Assembly (NCBI RefSeq): GCF_003597675.1
Contig: NZ_CP030827.1
Span: forward strand, 1,488,001 to 1,552,000
Source of the DNA: Neorhizobium sp. NCHU2750
GTDB lineage: Bacteria > Pseudomonadota > Alphaproteobacteria > Rhizobiales > Rhizobiaceae
Length of the DNA stretch: 64,000 nt
Direction: 5' to 3'
This document shows, one piece after another, positions 55,851 to 64,000 of this stretch. Below the pieces are notes generated by a model. It did not search any database. It was not told the DNA's origin and saw only the letters and a program-made list of their open reading frames with translations. Numbering within the stretch: the stretch's first letter is position 1; every line of letters starts with the position of its first letter. The position numbers and the translations under genes are program-made.

Positions 55851-56634
55851 GCTGAAACCGGTCCTGGTGTTCGATTCGGGCATCGGTGGACTGACGGTGC
55901 TGCGCGAGGCGCGCGTTCTGATGCCCGAGCGCGGCTTCATCTATGTGGCCGACGATGCCGCCTTTCCCTATGGCGGTTGGGAGGAGGGCGCCCTTCAGGA
56001 GCGCATCCTCTCGCTGTTCGAAAAACTGCTCGACGATTACCGGCCGGAAATCTGCGTCATCGCCTGCAACACCGCTTTCACCCTTGCCGGTGCCGCACTG
56101 CGCGAAAAATTCCCCGACATGACCTTCGTCGGCACCGTCCCGGCGATCAAGCCGGCCGCCGAACGCACCCGTTCCGGCCTTGTCTCGGTTCTCGCCACAC
56201 CCGGCACCGTCAAGCGTGCCTATACGCGCGACCTCATCCAGTCCTTTGCCACGCAATGCCATGTCCGGCTGGTCGGCTCGGAAAATCTCGCCCGCATGGC
56301 GGAAAACTATATTCGCGGCGGGCCGATCTCCGACGAGGCGGTGCTCGCCGAAATCATGCCCTGCTTCGTCGAGATGGAGGGCGAAAAGACCGACATTGTT
56401 GTGCTCGCCTGCACCCATTACCCCTTCGTCGCCAATGTCTTCCGTCGTCTCGCCCCCTGGCCGGTCGACTGGCTTGATCCGGCCGAGGCGATTGCCAGGC
56501 AGGCGCGCCGCAAGGTGCCGCTCATCGAAGGTGCCGAACATCCCGACGGCTTCGACTTCGCTATCTTCACCTCCGGCAATCCCGATTTCGCCACCCGCCG
56601 TCTGATGCAGGGTTTTGGCCTGCGCACGGATTGA
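55834..56634 (+). CDS. murI: glutamate racemase
   Basis: 266 aa. [15 protein letters not shown] holds the first acidic residue; the two catalytic cysteines are in [12 protein letters not shown] near residue 74 and [11 protein letters not shown] near 190. It converts L-glutamate to D-glutamate for MurD. It overlaps trmJ by 17 nt, suggesting coupled translation. Confidence 0.95.
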   Translation: MTSKNELKPVLVFDSGIGGLTVLREARVLMPERGFIYVADDAAFPYGGWEEGALQERILSLFEKLLDDYRPEICVIACNTAFTLAGAALREKFPDMTFVGTVPAIKPAAERTRSGLVSVLATPGTVKRAYTRDLIQSFATQCHVRLVGSENLARMAENYIRGGPISDEAVLAEIMPCFVEMEGEKTDIVVLACTHYPFVANVFRRLAPWPVDWLDPAEAIARQARRKVPLIEGAEHPDGFDFAIFTSGNPDFATRRLMQGFGLRTD

Positions 56635-56697
56635 ATACACCTCTTGCCAGCGGATGGAATTGGTGGCTTCGTCTTGTGCCAACGGGAGGAACTCATC

Positions 56698-57333
56698 ATG
56701 TCGATCGAACACTGGCTCGCATTTGCCGCAGCATCCGCCGTGCTTCTGGCGATACCGGGGCCGACCATCCTGCTCGTCATCTCCTATTCGCTGAGCCACG
56801 GACGCAAGGTGGCGAGTGCGACGGTCGCCGGCGTGGCGCTGGGCGATTTTACCGCGATGACGGCGTCCATGCTCGGTCTCGGTGCGCTGCTCGCCACCTC
56901 GGCCATGCTGTTCACCCTGCTGAAATGGGTAGGCGCCGCCTATCTCATCTATCTCGGCATAAAGCTCTGGCGTGCTCCGGTCGCGGGGCAGGCAGCGGCC
57001 GATGAGGGCGAGACGCCTTCTGTTCTGCCCCTGCGCGTATTCCTTCACACCTATGCCGTCACCGCGCTCAATCCGAAGAGCATCGTCTTCTTCGTCGCCT
57101 TCCTGCCGCAGTTCCTCGATCTCGCCCGGCCGCTCTTTTTCCAGATGGTGGTCTTCGAAGTGACCTTCCTCGTGCTTGCGACGATCAATGCGACGCTCTA
57201 CGGGCTGCTGGCCTCGATGGCGCGCGACACGATCCGCCAACCGAAAGTGCAGAAAGTCGTCAACCGCACCGGCGGCACGCTGATGATCGGGGCAGGGCTC
57301 CTGTCGCTCGGTTTCAAACGCGCTGCTGCCTAA
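56698..57333 (+). CDS. LysE family translocator
   Basis: 211 aa from the ATG at 56698, preceded by GGGAGGA. The classic motif LLAIPGPTILLVISYSLSHGRK is at the start, with six membrane helices and ALNPKSIVFFVAFLPQF in the middle. It should export an amino acid or analogue, such as lysine or homoserine. It starts 63 nt after murI and could be part of the same transcript. Confidence 0.9.
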   Translation: MSIEHWLAFAAASAVLLAIPGPTILLVISYSLSHGRKVASATVAGVALGDFTAMTASMLGLGALLATSAMLFTLLKWVGAAYLIYLGIKLWRAPVAGQAAADEGETPSVLPLRVFLHTYAVTALNPKSIVFFVAFLPQFLDLARPLFFQMVVFEVTFLVLATINATLYGLLASMARDTIRQPKVQKVVNRTGGTLMIGAGLLSLGFKRAAA

Positions 57334-57481
57334 TCACAAGACCGCTTGCAAAGCCTGTTGATTTTTCTCACTTGCCCGGCGAAACGAATCCCGATCTCTG
57401 TTAAGGGGACGGATCGGCGCGTTGCGTGATCGCAACCGGGCGGCCGAGGCACCATCAACAGACAGTCAACGAGGTAAGGCA

Positions 57482-59005
57482 TTGCAGGTCGGCATCGATA
57501 TGGGAACTGTGACCGGCGGGCAGCCGGCCAAGCTCGATATCGAGGAGCTTCTGGCCACCCGTCTGCTCGTTCAGGGCAATTCCGGCTCGGGAAAATCGCA
57601 TCTCCTGCGCCGGCTTCTGGAACAGTCTGCCCCCTGGGTGCAGCAGGTCGTCATCGATCCGGAAGGTGACTTCGTCACGCTGTCGGACAAATACGGCCAT
57701 GTCGTCGTCGATGGTGAACGCACCGAGGCTGAGCTTGCCGGCATTGCCAACCGTATCCGCAAGAACCGCGTCTCCTGCGTGCTCACACTCGAGGGCCTCG
57801 ATCTCGAAGAGCAGATGCGTGCCGCCGCCGCCTTCCTCAACGGCATGTTCGATGCCGACCGCGGTTACTGGTATCCGGTTCTGGTCGTCGTCGATGAGGC
57901 GCAGATGTTCGCCCCCTCCGTCGGCGGCGATGTCTCGGAAGATGCCCGCAAAATGTCGCTCGGCGCGATGACCAACCTGATGTGCCGCGGCCGTAAGCGC
58001 GGCTTGGCCGGTGTCATTGCCACCCAGCGTCTGGCAAAACTCGCCAAGAATGTTGCCGCCGAAGCCTCGAACTTTTTGATGGGCCGTACATTTCTCGACA
58101 TCGACATGGCGCGCGCTGCCGACCTTCTCGGCATGGACCGCCGCCAGGCGGAAATGTTCCGTGATCTGAAACGCGGCAATTTCGTCGCCCTCGGCCCGGC
58201 TTTGTCGCGCCGTCCGCTGCCGATCGTCATCGGCACGGTGGAAACCTCGGCCCGTTCGTCGAGCCCCAAGCTGATGCCGCTGCCGGATGCGCCGCAGGAT
58301 GTCGAGGACCTGATCTTCACGCCCGATCCCGAAGAATTTGCAAGGCCGCTCACAGCCGTGCGACGCCCGACGCCGACACCGCGTCCGACCACCGATATTC
58401 TGGCCGAACTCTCTCGCTCGGCGCCGGCTGCAAGCCAGCCATCTCCATCGGAGCCCCGCATCCCGGTGCCGGAACTGACGGAAGAGGAGCGCGAGGAGAG
58501 GCTGATGGCGGTACTCTCCGAAATTCTCGACGATCCGCAATCGGCCTATCGCACCGACAGCGTCCTCTATCAGGACTTTCTCGTGCGCGCCCGCATGCGT
58601 CGGCTGCCGGGGCCGCCGCTGTCGCTCGGCGATTTCCGCCGCCGCACCGCGATCGCCAGATCCGGTGTCGATGCGGCGACGGCGCAGAGCGAGGCCTGGG
58701 CGACCGTTCTGTCGCTGTCGAACGGCGTCTCCGACGATCTTCAGGGCGTCTTCCTGATGATGGCCAAGGCGGCGCTGGGCGCCGAACCTTGCCCGTCCGA
58801 TGCCCGCATCGCCCGTGCCTATGGCACCCATTCGGCCCGTCGCGCCCGACGTCTTCTCGGTTATTTCGAGGAGCAAGGGCTGATCGTCGTGCATACGGAT
58901 TTCGCCGGCAAGCGCATCGTCGCCTTCCCGGATCTGCAGGCCGAAACTGCCCCCGGCAGCGCTGAAGCGCAGGATGAGAGCGAGGCCAAACACGCGGCAG
59001 AGTAG
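57482..59005 (+). CDS. HerA-like ATPase (DUF87)
   Basis: 507 aa from the TTG at 57482, with GGTAAGG just upstream; a TTG at 57422 would add 20 residues. The N-terminal half is a HerA/FtsK-type ATPase: Walker [12 protein letters not shown] near residue 32, Walker [14 protein letters not shown], and the segment [17 protein letters not shown]. After a Pro/Ser linker (about 275-345), the C-terminal part looks like winged-helix. HerA drives DNA end processing with the NurA nuclease in archaea; no NurA gene is adjacent here. Confidence 0.88.
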   Translation: MQVGIDMGTVTGGQPAKLDIEELLATRLLVQGNSGSGKSHLLRRLLEQSAPWVQQVVIDPEGDFVTLSDKYGHVVVDGERTEAELAGIANRIRKNRVSCVLTLEGLDLEEQMRAAAAFLNGMFDADRGYWYPVLVVVDEAQMFAPSVGGDVSEDARKMSLGAMTNLMCRGRKRGLAGVIATQRLAKLAKNVAAEASNFLMGRTFLDIDMARAADLLGMDRRQAEMFRDLKRGNFVALGPALSRRPLPIVIGTVETSARSSSPKLMPLPDAPQDVEDLIFTPDPEEFARPLTAVRRPTPTPRPTTDILAELSRSAPAASQPSPSEPRIPVPELTEEEREERLMAVLSEILDDPQSAYRTDSVLYQDFLVRARMRRLPGPPLSLGDFRRRTAIARSGVDAATAQSEAWATVLSLSNGVSDDLQGVFLMMAKAALGAEPCPSDARIARAYGTHSARRARRLLGYFEEQGLIVVHTDFAGKRIVAFPDLQAETAPGSAEAQDESEAKHAAE

Positions 59006-59028
59006 TATCTTCGCGGCATTTTTTATTT

Positions 59029-59046
59029 GTGTCACATAAGCTACAC
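59029..59046 (+). promoter_or_regulatory. weak Pho-box-like element upstream of alkaline phosphatase
   Basis: GTGTCAC at 59029-59035 resembles the Pho half-site CTGTCAC, followed after 4 nt by GCTACAC, a poor second half. It lies about 55 nt before the gene start, where a PhoB site would be expected. Confidence 0.25.
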
Positions 59047-59097
59047 GCCAGGGGCGTAAGCCGGTCACGGATAATTCAGCCGTCAGGAGATTATGTG

Positions 59098-60552
59098 ATG
59101 TTCAAGGCTCTTTTCCGTACCGGTCCGGCCCTTATCGCCGCGTTGCTCGCAACGTCGACCGTCATTCCGGCACAGGCGCAGGACAGCGCCGAAAAGCTGC
59201 TGCAGCGTGCCGCCCAGGGCGATCTCAGCCAGCCCGGTGGTGCCCGTCGCCTGTCCGGCGACATTACCGAAGCCTTCAAGGCCTCGATCGTCGACGGCGC
59301 GCCGAAGAACGTCATCCTGCTGATCGGCGATGGCATGGGCGATTCCGAAATCACCGTTGCGCGCAATTATGCGCTCGGCGCCGGCCAGTTCTTCAAGGGC
59401 ATCGATGCCCTGCCGATCACCGGCCAGTACACCCACTATTCGCTCGACAAGAAGACCGGCAAGCCGACCTATGTGACCGATTCCGCCGCCTCCGGCACGG
59501 CCTGGGCGACCGGCGTGAAGAGCTATAACGGCGCGATCGGCGTCGATATCCGCGAACAGCCGCACCAGACACTGCTCGAAATGGCAAAGGCCGCGGGTCT
59601 TGCCACCGGCAATGTCTCGACCGCCGAATTGCAGGATGCAACGCCCGCCGTGCAGATCGCCCATGTTACGGGCCGCAAGTGCTACGCCCCGTCCTCGACC
59701 ACTGAAAAATGCCCGTCCAACGCGCTTGAAAACGGCGGCCTAGGGTCGATCACCGAACAGCTGATCAATGCCCGCGCCGACGTGACGCTCGGCGGTGGCG
59801 CCAAGAGCTTCGCCGAAACCGCCAAGGCCGGCGAGTGGAAGGGCAAGACGCTGATGGACCAGGCCAAGGCCCGCGGCTACAAGGTCGTCACCAGTCTCGA
59901 CGAGATGCAGGCCGTCACCAAGGCTGATGACAGTGCACCGCTGCTCGGCCTTTTCGCCGAAGGCAATATGCCCGTCCGCTGGGAAGGCCCGAAGGCCAGC
60001 CACTACGGCAATGTCGAGAAGGAGCCGGTCACCTGCAAGGTCAACGACAAGCGCGGTGCCTCCGTCCCGACGCTCGCGCAGATGACGACGAAGGCGATCG
60101 ATCTCCTGAAGACCCGGGAAAAGGGCTTCTTCCTGCAGGTTGAAGGCGCCTCCATCGACAAGCAGGACCATGCCGCCAACCCCTGCGGCCAGATCGGCGA
60201 GACCGTCGATCTCGACGAAGCCGTTCAGGAAGCGTTGAAGTTCGCCAGGGCCGATGGCCATACGCTCGTCATCGTCACCGCCGACCATGCCCATGCCAGC
60301 CAGATCATCGACGCCGAAGCCAAGGCCCCCGGCCTGACCGAGGCGCTGATGACCAAGGACGGCGCCGTCATGGCCGTCAGCTACGGCAATTCCGACGAGG
60401 CTGACGACCAGGGCCATACCGGCACGCAGCTGCGCATTGCAGCCTACGGCCCGCGCGCCGCAAACGTCACCGGCCTGACCGACCAGACGGACATGTTCTA
60501 CACGATCAGCGACGCTCTCGGCCTCAAGCCCCAGAAGGCGGCAATGAAGTAA
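59098..60552 (+). CDS. phoA: alkaline phosphatase
   Basis: 484 aa from the ATG at 59098, preceded by AGGAGA. Signal peptide [18 protein letters not shown]. The alkaline phosphatase domain: [19 protein letters not shown] with metal Asp, [19 protein letters not shown] with the phosphorylated Ser, [18 protein letters not shown], and [11 protein letters not shown] with metal His. The Cys residues in the middle may form disulfides. It releases phosphate from monoesters in the periplasm. Confidence 0.95.
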   Translation: MFKALFRTGPALIAALLATSTVIPAQAQDSAEKLLQRAAQGDLSQPGGARRLSGDITEAFKASIVDGAPKNVILLIGDGMGDSEITVARNYALGAGQFFKGIDALPITGQYTHYSLDKKTGKPTYVTDSAASGTAWATGVKSYNGAIGVDIREQPHQTLLEMAKAAGLATGNVSTAELQDATPAVQIAHVTGRKCYAPSSTTEKCPSNALENGGLGSITEQLINARADVTLGGGAKSFAETAKAGEWKGKTLMDQAKARGYKVVTSLDEMQAVTKADDSAPLLGLFAEGNMPVRWEGPKASHYGNVEKEPVTCKVNDKRGASVPTLAQMTTKAIDLLKTREKGFFLQVEGASIDKQDHAANPCGQIGETVDLDEAVQEALKFARADGHTLVIVTADHAHASQIIDAEAKAPGLTEALMTKDGAVMAVSYGNSDEADDQGHTGTQLRIAAYGPRAANVTGLTDQTDMFYTISDALGLKPQKAAMK

Positions 60553-60629
60553 GGGTTTTAGCGGTTGCGGGCGAATTTTCCGCCCACGACGTTGACAATC
60601 CGACGGTTTCTTCTTAGAGACCCCTCCAG

Positions 60630-60659
60630 CACCGGGTGGCAACGCCCGGTGTTTCATTT
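60630..60659 (+). terminator. terminator after alkaline phosphatase gene
   Basis: CACCGGG (60630-60636) pairs with CCCGGTG (60645-60651) and is followed by TTTCATTT. It separates phoA from rpsD. Confidence 0.7.
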
Positions 60660-60749
60660 GACATGTCCCGTGGCACTCTCCGAACGCTTTCGTGAGAAGC
60701 CTGTCAGAACTCTTAAATCAGGGTTCAGAGGAGGGCGTGTTTCCTTGAT

Positions 60750-60769
60750 CCGGTTTGGCAACAAACCGG
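60750..60769 (+). promoter_or_regulatory. leader hairpin of rpsD
   Basis: CCGGTTT (60750-60756) pairs with AAACCGG (60763-60769), loop GGCAAC, 24 nt before the rpsD start and just upstream of its GAAAGGAA ribosome site. S4 represses its own mRNA in other bacteria by binding leader structures; whether this hairpin serves that is inference. Confidence 0.4.
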
Positions 60770-60793
60770 TGAAACCGTTTGAAAGGAAATGCG

Positions 60794-61411
60794 ATGAGCA
60801 AGCGCGAATCGTCCAAGTACAAAATTGACCGCCGTATGGGCGAAAACATCTGGGGCCGTCCGAAGTCCCCGGTAAACCGCCGCGAATACGGCCCGGGCCA
60901 GCACGGCCAGCGCCGCAAGGGCAAGCTCTCCGACTTCGGTGTTCAGCTCCGCGCCAAGCAGAAGCTGAAGGGCTACTACGGCGATATCCGCGAGAAGCAG
61001 TTCCGCGCCATCTACGAAGAAGCCAACCGCCGCAAGGGCGACACCGGTGAAAACCTGATCGGCCTGCTGGAATCGCGCCTCGACGCCATCGTCTACCGCG
61101 CCAAGTTCGTTCCGACGGTCTTCGCTGCCCGTCAGTTCGTCAACCACGGCCACGTCACGGTCAACGGCGTTCGCGTCAACATCGGTTCCTACCGTTGCAA
61201 GGCTGGCGACGTCATCGAAGTTCGCCAGAAGTCCAAGCAGCTCGTTACGGTTCTCGAAGCCGTTTCGCTCGCTGAACGCGACGTTCCGGACTATATCGAA
61301 GTCGACCACAACAAGATGGTTGCCACTTACGCCCGCGTACCGGCTCTCTCGGATGTACCGTACCCGGTCATCATGGAACCGTCGCTGGTCGTCGAATTCT
61401 ACTCGCGTTAA
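60794..61411 (+). CDS. rpsD: 30S ribosomal protein S4
   Basis: 205 aa from the ATG at 60794 with AAGGAA upstream. The sequence is classic: [47 protein letters not shown], then the S4 domain [26 protein letters not shown] and [11 protein letters not shown]. It binds 16S rRNA early in 30S assembly. It is a lone gene, as in other rhizobia, not in the alpha operon. Confidence 0.98.
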   Translation: MSKRESSKYKIDRRMGENIWGRPKSPVNRREYGPGQHGQRRKGKLSDFGVQLRAKQKLKGYYGDIREKQFRAIYEEANRRKGDTGENLIGLLESRLDAIVYRAKFVPTVFAARQFVNHGHVTVNGVRVNIGSYRCKAGDVIEVRQKSKQLVTVLEAVSLAERDVPDYIEVDHNKMVATYARVPALSDVPYPVIMEPSLVVEFYSR

Positions 61412-61437
61412 TCGCGACGAAAATTCCGGACTACGAG

Positions 61438-61459
61438 TGGCCCCGCAAGGGGCCATTTT
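61438..61459 (+). terminator. terminator after rpsD
   Basis: TGGCCCC pairs with GGGGCCA across a GCAA tetraloop and runs into TTTT, 27 nt after the rpsD stop. Confidence 0.85.
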
Positions 61460-61497
61460 CGTATCTGCGGTCAGCAGAACAGTCATGAAGGCATCAA

Positions 61498-61527
61498 AAA
61501 AAGCCGCTCCTTTCGGGGCGGCTTTTT
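61498..61527. terminator. bidirectional terminator between rpsD and sthA
   Basis: AAAAAGCCGC (61498-61507) pairs with GCGGCTTTTT (61518-61527), with A and T tracts on each side. It can end both rpsD readthrough and sthA. Confidence 0.85.
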
Positions 61528-61563
61528 GCTTGGCTCAATTCGTCTTGGCGAAACCGCCTGTCG

Positions 61564-63060
61564 CTATTTCGAAGCGGACTTCTTGTCGGCTTTCTCGGTC
61601 TTCGCTACCGTCGTCGGCGTCATGTTGTCGGTCTGTTTGACACTGTCGTGCGCGGCGGGATCCTGCGGCTTTTCGCCCATCCGGTTCCAGGCGTCGAGGC
61701 CGGCGATCTTGTAGGCTTCGGCAAGGGTTGGATAGTTGAACGTGTTCTCGACGAAATATTCGACCGTGCCCTTGAGGTTCAGCACCGCCTGGCCGATGTG
61801 GACGAGTTCGGTGGCGCCTTCACCGACAATATGGACGCCGAGCAGGCGGCGGGTCTTGAGCGAGAAGATGAGCTTCAAAAGGCCGCTGTCGAGGCCCATG
61901 ATATGGCCGCGCGAGGTCTCGCGGAAACGGGCAATGCCGCATTCATAGGGAATGCCGCGCTCCTTCATTTCCTCCTCGGTAAGGCCGCAGGTGGAAATTT
62001 CCGGCACGGCATAGATGCCGTAGGGGAAGTATTTCTGCGGCTCCATGGCGATGGCGCCGACGGCGACGCGCGCGGCGATGCGGCCCTGTTCCATCGAGGT
62101 CGAGGCAAGGCTCGGAAAGCCGACGACGTCACCCGCGGCGAAGATGCCGGGCACCGCCGTCTCGAACGTCTCCGGGTTGACCCTGAGGCGCCCGCGGCTG
62201 TCGGCCTCCAGGCCGGCGGCGGCAAGGTTAAGGCTGTCGGTCGCACCGACACGGCCCGCGGCAAACAGCACCATGTCGGTAATGATCCGGCGGCCCGTAT
62301 CGACGGAAACGGACAATTTGCCGTCCGGCAGCTTTTCCACCTTCTCCGCCTTCTGGCCGAGCAGGAGCTTCATGTTGCGGTCGCGCAGCTGATAGGTGAA
62401 ATCCTCGATGATTTCCTTGTCGATGAAGTCGAGCAGCGTCGGCTTCGGATCGATGACTGTCACGGCCGCATCGAGTGCGGAAAAGATCGTCGCATATTCG
62501 ATGCCGATGACGCCGGCGCCGATGACCACGATCGAACGCGGCAGGTTGTGGACTTCCAGAAGCTCGTCGCTATCGAGAACGCTCTTGCCATCGAACGGGA
62601 TGGAGCTCGGACGGTAGGGGCGGGTGCCGACGGCCAGCAGGATGCTCTTGCCGGTCACGTTGATGATGTCGTCGTCATCCTTGACGATCTCGATCGTGTC
62701 TTTCGAGACGAAGCGGGCCTTGCCGCGGATGTGCTGGACGCGGTTTCGGGCGAACTGGTGTTCCAGCACGTCGACCTCGTGGTCGAGCGTGATCAGCAGC
62801 CGGCGGCGCAGGTCTTCCGCGCTGATTTCCTGCTTCACCCGGTAGGAGCGGCCGTAGAAACCGCGTTCGCGCCAGCCGGACAGGTTGAGTGCCGTCTCGC
62901 GCAGCGTCTTGGATGGGATCGTGCCGGTATGCACCGAGACGCCGCCAACCCTGCGACCTTGTTCGACGACGAGAACCTTCTTGTCGAGCTTGGCTGCCTG
63001 AATGGCCGCGCGGCGCCCGGCCGGCCCGCTGCCAACCACGATGAGGTCGTACTGGTGCAT
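61564..63060 (-). CDS. sthA: soluble NAD(P) transhydrogenase
   Basis: 498 aa. FAD loop DLIVVGSGPAGRRAAIQAA at the start and NAD loop IVVIGAGVIGIEYATIF in the middle identify the disulfide reductase family; but GGVSVHTGTIPSKTLRE has no cysteines where lipoamide dehydrogenase has the redox pair, as in transhydrogenases (E. coli SthA keeps one). The dimer interface domain is C-terminal. A polar tail of about 30 residues (MTPTTVAKTEKADKK) is extra. It balances NADPH and NADH. Confidence 0.92.
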   Translation of the reverse strand: MHQYDLIVVGSGPAGRRAAIQAAKLDKKVLVVEQGRRVGGVSVHTGTIPSKTLRETALNLSGWRERGFYGRSYRVKQEISAEDLRRRLLITLDHEVDVLEHQFARNRVQHIRGKARFVSKDTIEIVKDDDDIINVTGKSILLAVGTRPYRPSSIPFDGKSVLDSDELLEVHNLPRSIVVIGAGVIGIEYATIFSALDAAVTVIDPKPTLLDFIDKEIIEDFTYQLRDRNMKLLLGQKAEKVEKLPDGKLSVSVDTGRRIITDMVLFAAGRVGATDSLNLAAAGLEADSRGRLRVNPETFETAVPGIFAAGDVVGFPSLASTSMEQGRIAARVAVGAIAMEPQKYFPYGIYAVPEISTCGLTEEEMKERGIPYECGIARFRETSRGHIMGLDSGLLKLIFSLKTRRLLGVHIVGEGATELVHIGQAVLNLKGTVEYFVENTFNYPTLAEAYKIAGLDAWNRMGEKPQDPAAHDSVKQTDNMTPTTVAKTEKADKKSASK

Positions 63061-63246
63061 GAAATTCTCCGCGTGAATATCGCTGGCCCCAACAGCCAGA
63101 CAACCAGACCCGAAACTAGAAGGCTATTCTAAAATTTTGATTGCATGGAACAGCGCATCAAAAAAAATCGCAAGAGGCCAAAACTTGGGCAGGTCGAAAG
63201 ATTGCCGAAAAAATAACTTGACCGACCCTGCGTGATGTCTTTTCCT

Positions 63247-63270
63247 GTGACCAATCGGAAATTGGTTCAC
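63247..63270. promoter_or_regulatory. operator-like inverted repeat before GntR gene
   Basis: GTGACCAAT, five bases, then ATTGGTTCAC forms an imperfect inverted repeat ending 2 nt before the GntR-family ATG. GntR/FadR proteins bind palindromes around GGT/ACC, so this is a likely autoregulatory operator. Confidence 0.45.
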
Positions 63271-63272
63271 TA

Positions 63273-64000
63273 ATGGTGCGGCAAGCCGTGACACCGGATA
63301 ATTCCAACTATGCGCTTGGCCGCTTGCGGGCGATGATCGCTGCAAGCGAGTTCGGCAGCGAAGGCAGGCTTCCGACCGAGAGAGCGCTGACCGATATGCT
63401 CGGTGTCAGCCGCCGGGCCGTCCGTCGCGCGCTGGAAGTGCTGGGATCCGAAGGGCTGATCTGGCGTCGCCAGGGGGCGGGAACCTTTGTCGGCGAAAAG
63501 CCGGACGGCTGGAGCGACCACGTTGAGGCGCTGGTTGCCGGGACCGACATCATGGAAATCATGGAAGTCCGTCTGCGCATCGAGCCGCAACTGGCGCAGC
63601 TCGCAGCAATGCGTGCCAAGCCGGCGGAAATCGAGCGCATGCGGGCGCTTGCCGAAAAGACCGGGCTCAGCACAGACGCCGATTCCAAGGAATTGTGGGA
63701 CGGCGCCTTTCACCGGCAGATCGCCCAGAGCGCCGGAAATCAGCTCTTCTTGTCGATCTTCGATGTCGTCAATCGCATCCGGCAGGATGATGCATGGCAG
63801 TCGATCCGTGAGCGTGCCCGCAGCTTTGCCTCCGACCCGAAGCGTTCATTCAGGCAGCATCTCGCCATTATCGAGGCGATTGCTGCCCGTGATCCCGGCC
63901 GGGCAGGCGAGGCGATGCGCGAACACCTTCTCATGCATCAGGAACGTCTCATTCGCGCCACCTCGCTCGAAGCGCTGGGGGAGGCGGCCGAGGCGAGGCC
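63273..64000 (+). CDS. FadR/GntR family regulator (partial, runs off window)
   Basis: At least 242 aa, open to the last base. The GntR winged helix (about 15-75) shows SEFGSEGRLPTERALTDMLG, then SRRAVRRALEVLGSEGLIWRRQGAGTFV; the FCD-type effector domain follows with VRLRIEPQLAQLAAMRA, the acidic His segment ELWDGAFHRQIAQSAGN, and SFRQHLAIIEAIAARD, where metal-binding His residues sit. It is divergent from sthA and should sense an organic acid. The target genes probably lie beyond the window. Confidence 0.9.
   Translation, partial: MVRQAVTPDNSNYALGRLRAMIAASEFGSEGRLPTERALTDMLGVSRRAVRRALEVLGSEGLIWRRQGAGTFVGEKPDGWSDHVEALVAGTDIMEIMEVRLRIEPQLAQLAAMRAKPAEIERMRALAEKTGLSTDADSKELWDGAFHRQIAQSAGNQLFLSIFDVVNRIRQDDAWQSIRERARSFASDPKRSFRQHLAIIEAIAARDPGRAGEAMREHLLMHQERLIRATSLEALGEAAEAR

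Noticed and set aside
57482..60552. HerA-like ATPase plus neighbours as a defence island
   Set aside because: The neighbours are LysE, alkaline phosphatase and rpsD, with no nuclease, methylase or toxin gene and no compositional shift.

Overview
The window is a high-GC chromosomal segment from an alphaproteobacterium, almost certainly of the family Rhizobiaceae (Rhizobium/Agrobacterium/Neorhizobium type). The basis is the rhizobial form of the dcw cluster with a short FtsL-like protein, the btaBA pair for betaine lipids, two DUF982 proteins, an ExoD protein, PPi-dependent phosphofructokinase, and two intergenic palindromic repeats of a type I recognise from rhizobial genomes. All calls rest on reading the sequence; no database search was possible.

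Layout. 1-7800: mixed metabolism (PhzF, CpdB-like periplasmic nucleotidase, PilZ, EamA transporter, divergent lrp/ald pair, PadR regulator with twin operator-like repeats). 7810-9230: an IS110-family element whose upstream noncoding region folds into several hairpins. 9230-13100: a leftward run (DUF1203, GNAT, sulfurtransferase, AlaX, cysteine synthase). 13300-19700: poorly characterised small genes, tRNA-Asn, ExoD, two very short membrane proteins, two DUF982 genes, a probable tandem pair of small RNAs, tRNA-Cys. 19800-31600: cell-wall enzymes (MltB, GH25 lysozyme, two SLT proteins, AmpD) interleaved with btaBA, a serine hydrolase, pfp and a TerB/DnaJ protein. 31674-32073: RNase P RNA.

32524-45949 is one tightly packed operon, rsmH-ftsL-ftsI-murE-murF-mraY-murD-ftsW-murG-murC-murB, with many 1-4 nt overlaps. 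It makes the UDP-MurNAc-pentapeptide precursor, lipid I and lipid II, and the septal synthase pair FtsW/FtsI. It ends at a strong terminator directly after murB; mraZ is not seen upstream, and ddl, ftsQ, ftsA and ftsZ are not downstream. 46148-57400: ABC-F ATPase, DUF4239, small exported proteins, icd, a FUSC transporter, trmJ-murI (MurI supplies D-glutamate to MurD), LysE. 57482-64000: HerA-like ATPase, alkaline phosphatase, rpsD, soluble transhydrogenase, and a GntR/FadR regulator cut by the window end.

Two themes recur: peptidoglycan synthesis and turnover (about 17 genes) and phosphate scavenging or sparing (cpdB-like, btaBA, alkaline phosphatase). I found no unmistakably new multi-gene system. 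The most interesting items are the IS110 leader as a bridge-RNA candidate, the tandem sRNA-like units, the dcw operon break after murB, a ChrR-like protein lacking its N-terminal zinc cysteines, and two small membrane ORFs.
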